Part shown: positions 61,373-64,000 of the stretch, one piece after another
How the letters are laid out: each line of letters opens with the position of its first letter
Numbering within the stretch: position 1 is the stretch's first letter
Assembly: GCA_016783945.1 (NCBI GenBank)
Contig: JADHVP010000001.1
Span: forward strand, 1-64,000
Length of the DNA stretch: 64,000 nucleotides
Direction of reading: 5' to 3'
Origin: Ignavibacteria bacterium
GTDB taxonomy: Bacteria; Bacteroidota; Ignavibacteria; Tepidaquicellales; Tepidaquicellaceae
Made by a program: the position numbers and the translations under genes
Notes under the pieces: generated by a model
Seen by the model: the letters and a program-made list of their open reading frames with translations, nothing else
Database searches by the model: none
Told to the model about the DNA's origin: nothing

Positions 61373-62662
61373 ATGAGTATTTGGCAGAGGATACTGTTTT
61401 TCGTTATTGTATTCGGGATATTGTTTGGACTGCAATTTCTTACTTACATAACATTCCGGAGATTTCTTAAGCGGAAAAATTTGACAGGGAAGTTTTGGAA
61501 TGCGATTTCCATTTATCCGTACATACTTTTCTTACTTCCTTTTATTTACATTTTGATAGCCCGTACGAAGCTGACTGATTTGCCCGAGTGGTTCTATGAT
61601 ATTTATATTATTCCTTTTTTTGTTTTCCAGGCAGCAGTTTTCTTCATAGGTTTATATTTGCTTGTTGGAAAAATTATTAAGTCTCCTTTTTCAATTGCTA
61701 ATTTTGTGTTGAGTAAGATAAAGTATACGCGGGAAAAATTAGAGGATTTTAAAAAGAAGAAGGCTGTAGTCAAATTTGATAATTCGAGGAGACAGTTTAT
61801 TACAGCATCTGCGGTTTTAGTATCAGGATATGCTTTTATCGGAGCTGGAACAGGAGTATTAAAAAAAGATGATTATGAAATAACATATCGTGAGATTAAG
61901 ATCAAGAACCTGCCGCCTGAATTAAAAGGTTTTACAATCACTTTAGTTAGTGACTTTCACTGCGGTCCTTTTATGGAAGAAGATTTAATGAAGGATTACT
62001 GTGATGTAATTAACAATCTCAATTCAGATTTAATTCTAATACCGGGTGATTTAACAAATTCGGATAAGACAGAAGCTGTTTCGTTTGCAAATGCTTTCAA
62101 GAATCTTAAAGCCAAACACGGTGTATATGCCTCCCTTGGAAACCATGATTATTTTTCTGACCCGAATTATATTTCTGATGTGCTCAAGAATGAAACACCT
62201 ATAAAGTTATTAAGAAATGACTCGGAAGTAATCCAGGTAAACGGAAACGGATTATGCATAATGGGTATCGAAGATACGAGAGTGAGCGGTGCATCTTATG
62301 ATGAAGTTGTCATGGGATATTTTAACGAGACAATCGGTAAGACTAAAGAGAAATTACAAAACAGAAAATTGAATTATGAGAATGTTACGAAGATTCTTCT
62401 TTATCACAAACCATACTTATTCCCGGACATTAAAAATGAAAAAATAGACCTTATGTTAAGCGGACATACTCACGGTGGTCAGATAGTTTTAGCAAAATTT
62501 GGTAATGTGAATTTATCCATAGCAGCGTCTGTCAGTCGGTATATCAGCGGTCTGTATAGAGAAGGGGATTCACAAATGTATGTTTCGAGAGGTGTAGGAG
62601 TTGTGGGGCTTCCAATAAGACTAAACTGCCCCCCCGAAATTACAAAAATAACTTTAATCTAA
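61373..62662 (+). CDS. membrane metallophosphoesterase
   Basis: LVSDFHCGPF, LIPGDLTNS, SLGNHDYF, LSGHTHGGQ motifs; N-terminal TM helices and internal SRRQFI. Confidence 0.9.
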   Translation: MSIWQRILFFVIVFGILFGLQFLTYITFRRFLKRKNLTGKFWNAISIYPYILFLLPFIYILIARTKLTDLPEWFYDIYIIPFFVFQAAVFFIGLYLLVGKIIKSPFSIANFVLSKIKYTREKLEDFKKKKAVVKFDNSRRQFITASAVLVSGYAFIGAGTGVLKKDDYEITYREIKIKNLPPELKGFTITLVSDFHCGPFMEEDLMKDYCDVINNLNSDLILIPGDLTNSDKTEAVSFANAFKNLKAKHGVYASLGNHDYFSDPNYISDVLKNETPIKLLRNDSEVIQVNGNGLCIMGIEDTRVSGASYDEVVMGYFNETIGKTKEKLQNRKLNYENVTKILLYHKPYLFPDIKNEKIDLMLSGHTHGGQIVLAKFGNVNLSIAASVSRYISGLYREGDSQMYVSRGVGVVGLPIRLNCPPEITKITLI

Positions 62663-63307
62663 CTCCAGAATATTCTTTAACTCATCAAAGCTGTTGATTA
62701 TAAAATCAGGATTTTCATTTTCGAGTATTTCTGTCGTCCTGTGTCCATATAATGTCCCGCATGTAAAAGCACCTGCATTTTTTCCACATCTTATATCAAG
62801 TTCAGAGTCGCCGACCATTAATGTATTAACCGGGCTGATATTTAATTCTTTACAGATTAGTAAAAGAGGTTCGGCTGATGGTTTAAATTCTACCCCATCC
62901 CTTCTACCCATCAAAACATTAAAGTAAAAAGACATTTTAAAATGGTCGATTATTTTATCTGTTTGATCTTGTACTTTTGTTGTTAGAACAGCAAGTTTAA
63001 AACCATTTGCTTTTAATATCTCTAATGTATCTTTTACTCCGGGATATATTTTTGTTTCGTCTATGTAATCAAAATAATATTTCTTGTAAATGTTTATGAA
63101 TTCTTCAAAATCATCAATGGGAATGTTCAGTTCCTCAAAAAATGGTTTGAAGTGCATACCAATTCTCTTATCTAATTCTTCTTTTGGCAAGTCTACCCGT
63201 TGGTTTAAATGTTCAAAGGTCTTAATTACGGATTTATAAATTGTATTGCTTGACTCAAGAAGAGTACCATCTAAATCAAAAACTATGAGGTCTATTTTAT
63301 TTTTCAT
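62654..63307 (-). CDS. HAD hydrolase (phosphoglycolate phosphatase-like)
   Basis: DLIVFDLDGTLLESSNTIYKSV...VLTTKVQDQ...LMVGDSELDIRCGKNAGAFTCG. Confidence 0.9.
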   Translation of the reverse strand: MKNKIDLIVFDLDGTLLESSNTIYKSVIKTFEHLNQRVDLPKEELDKRIGMHFKPFFEELNIPIDDFEEFINIYKKYYFDYIDETKIYPGVKDTLEILKANGFKLAVLTTKVQDQTDKIIDHFKMSFYFNVLMGRRDGVEFKPSAEPLLLICKELNISPVNTLMVGDSELDIRCGKNAGAFTCGTLYGHRTTEILENENPDFIINSFDELKNILELD

Positions 63308-63480
63308 TAACGTTGAGCTTTGAAAATTTTATTTGCACAAATTAACATTATTAATGAAAACATGAAAGACTTATGTTTCAATTCTTTAATAAAATTTGAT
63401 ACTTCTGTCCAAGATAAGTTATAATTAACGGGAAAAGTTTAATTTTAAAATAATAATAACTCTTTTTGACTTTTGTTGAA

Positions 63481-63537
63481 CTCAACCCCCTAACCCCCTT
63501 CTCTTACAAAGAGATGGGGGAACCAAAGGGGGATGAG
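63481..63537. repeat. Imperfect palindromic C-run/G-run repeat
   Basis: ctcaaccccctaacccccttctcttacaaagagatgggggaaccaaagggggatgag; tctctt-aca-aagaga core. Confidence 0.8.
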
Positions 63538-63707
63538 TTAGTTTTCGGTGATTAATCAAGTTAAGTGCATCTTAATTCCAGTATTGCTTATAATACAAAT
63601 GAGAATATTTTAGAGAGGTGTGAAAATATGATAGAAAGTCGGGTACTATTCATCTTTACGAAAACACAATGCAGAAAAGATTGAAGGGTGTTTGGAAGTA
63701 TGGAATC

Positions 63708-64000
63708 TTATTTAATAAATACCATCTTCTTTGTATCGACGAAATTTCCATCTACAATCAAAGAATAAAAATACACTCCACTCGAGAGACTATTGGCGTT
63801 AAATTCTATTTCGTAAGAATCTGCTTCTTGCTTTTTATTAACTAAAGCAACTACTGACTTTCCCGTAATGTCATAGATTTTTATACTGACCTTGCCTGGA
63901 ACATGCAGTACGTATTTTATAGTTGTAGATGGATTGAACGGATTTGGGTAATTTTGAGAAAGTATAAATTTATCGGGAATATTCCCATGGATATTTGTTG
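63708..64000 (-). CDS. C-terminal T9SS-type sorting-domain protein, truncated by window edge
   Basis: Reverse translation ...NIPDKFILSQNYPNPFNPSTTIKYVLHVPGKVSIKIYDITGKSVVALVNKKQEADSYEIEFNANSLSSGVYFYSLIVDGNFVDTKKMVFIK*; missing from the ORF track because no start lies in the window. Confidence 0.9.
   Translation of the reverse strand, partial: TNIHGNIPDKFILSQNYPNPFNPSTTIKYVLHVPGKVSIKIYDITGKSVVALVNKKQEADSYEIEFNANSLSSGVYFYSLIVDGNFVDTKKMVFIK

Overview
AT-rich window from a probable Bacteroidota/Ignavibacteria-like genome; the lineage guess rests on a C-terminal T9SS-type sorting domain (LSQNYPNPFNPSTTIKY...) read on the minus strand at the right edge. About 1-45.7 kb is one long plus-strand surface-polysaccharide locus: two Wzx-type flippases, a Wzy/ligase-like polytopic protein, an initiating sugar transferase, many GT2/GT4 glycosyltransferases, NAD-dependent epimerases, two DegT aminotransferases, two GHMP kinases, a SIS isomerase, asnB, a DUF354 protein and at least eight methyltransferase genes or remnants. 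About 45.7-64 kb is ordinary core sequence, mostly minus strand: a MetH C-terminal module, P-type ATPase, pyrG, kdsB, plsC, split feoB, two DtxR-type regulators, S9 peptidase, BrnT/BrnA-like TA pair, metallophosphoesterase and HAD phosphatase. Most notable: (i) a decay/recombination zone at 7.9-12.1 kb, with a methyltransferase carrying two compensating frameshifts, a 73-aa fragment of isoleucyl-tRNA synthetase, an inverted methyltransferase interrupted by one in-frame TGA at a probable conserved Trp, and a GC-richer cassette-like block with GCTAAC at both ends; (ii) a membrane transglutaminase-like gene (33.2-34.2 kb) with Cys/His/Asp candidates intact but broken by one frameshift and one in-frame TAA; (iii) an iron-uptake locus with FeoB split in the same frame by one TGA and a membrane-anchored DtxR protein carrying two FeoA-like domains; (iv) a 21-bp tandem repeat and several REP-like palindromes. 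All family assignments come from reading the translations and no database search was run.
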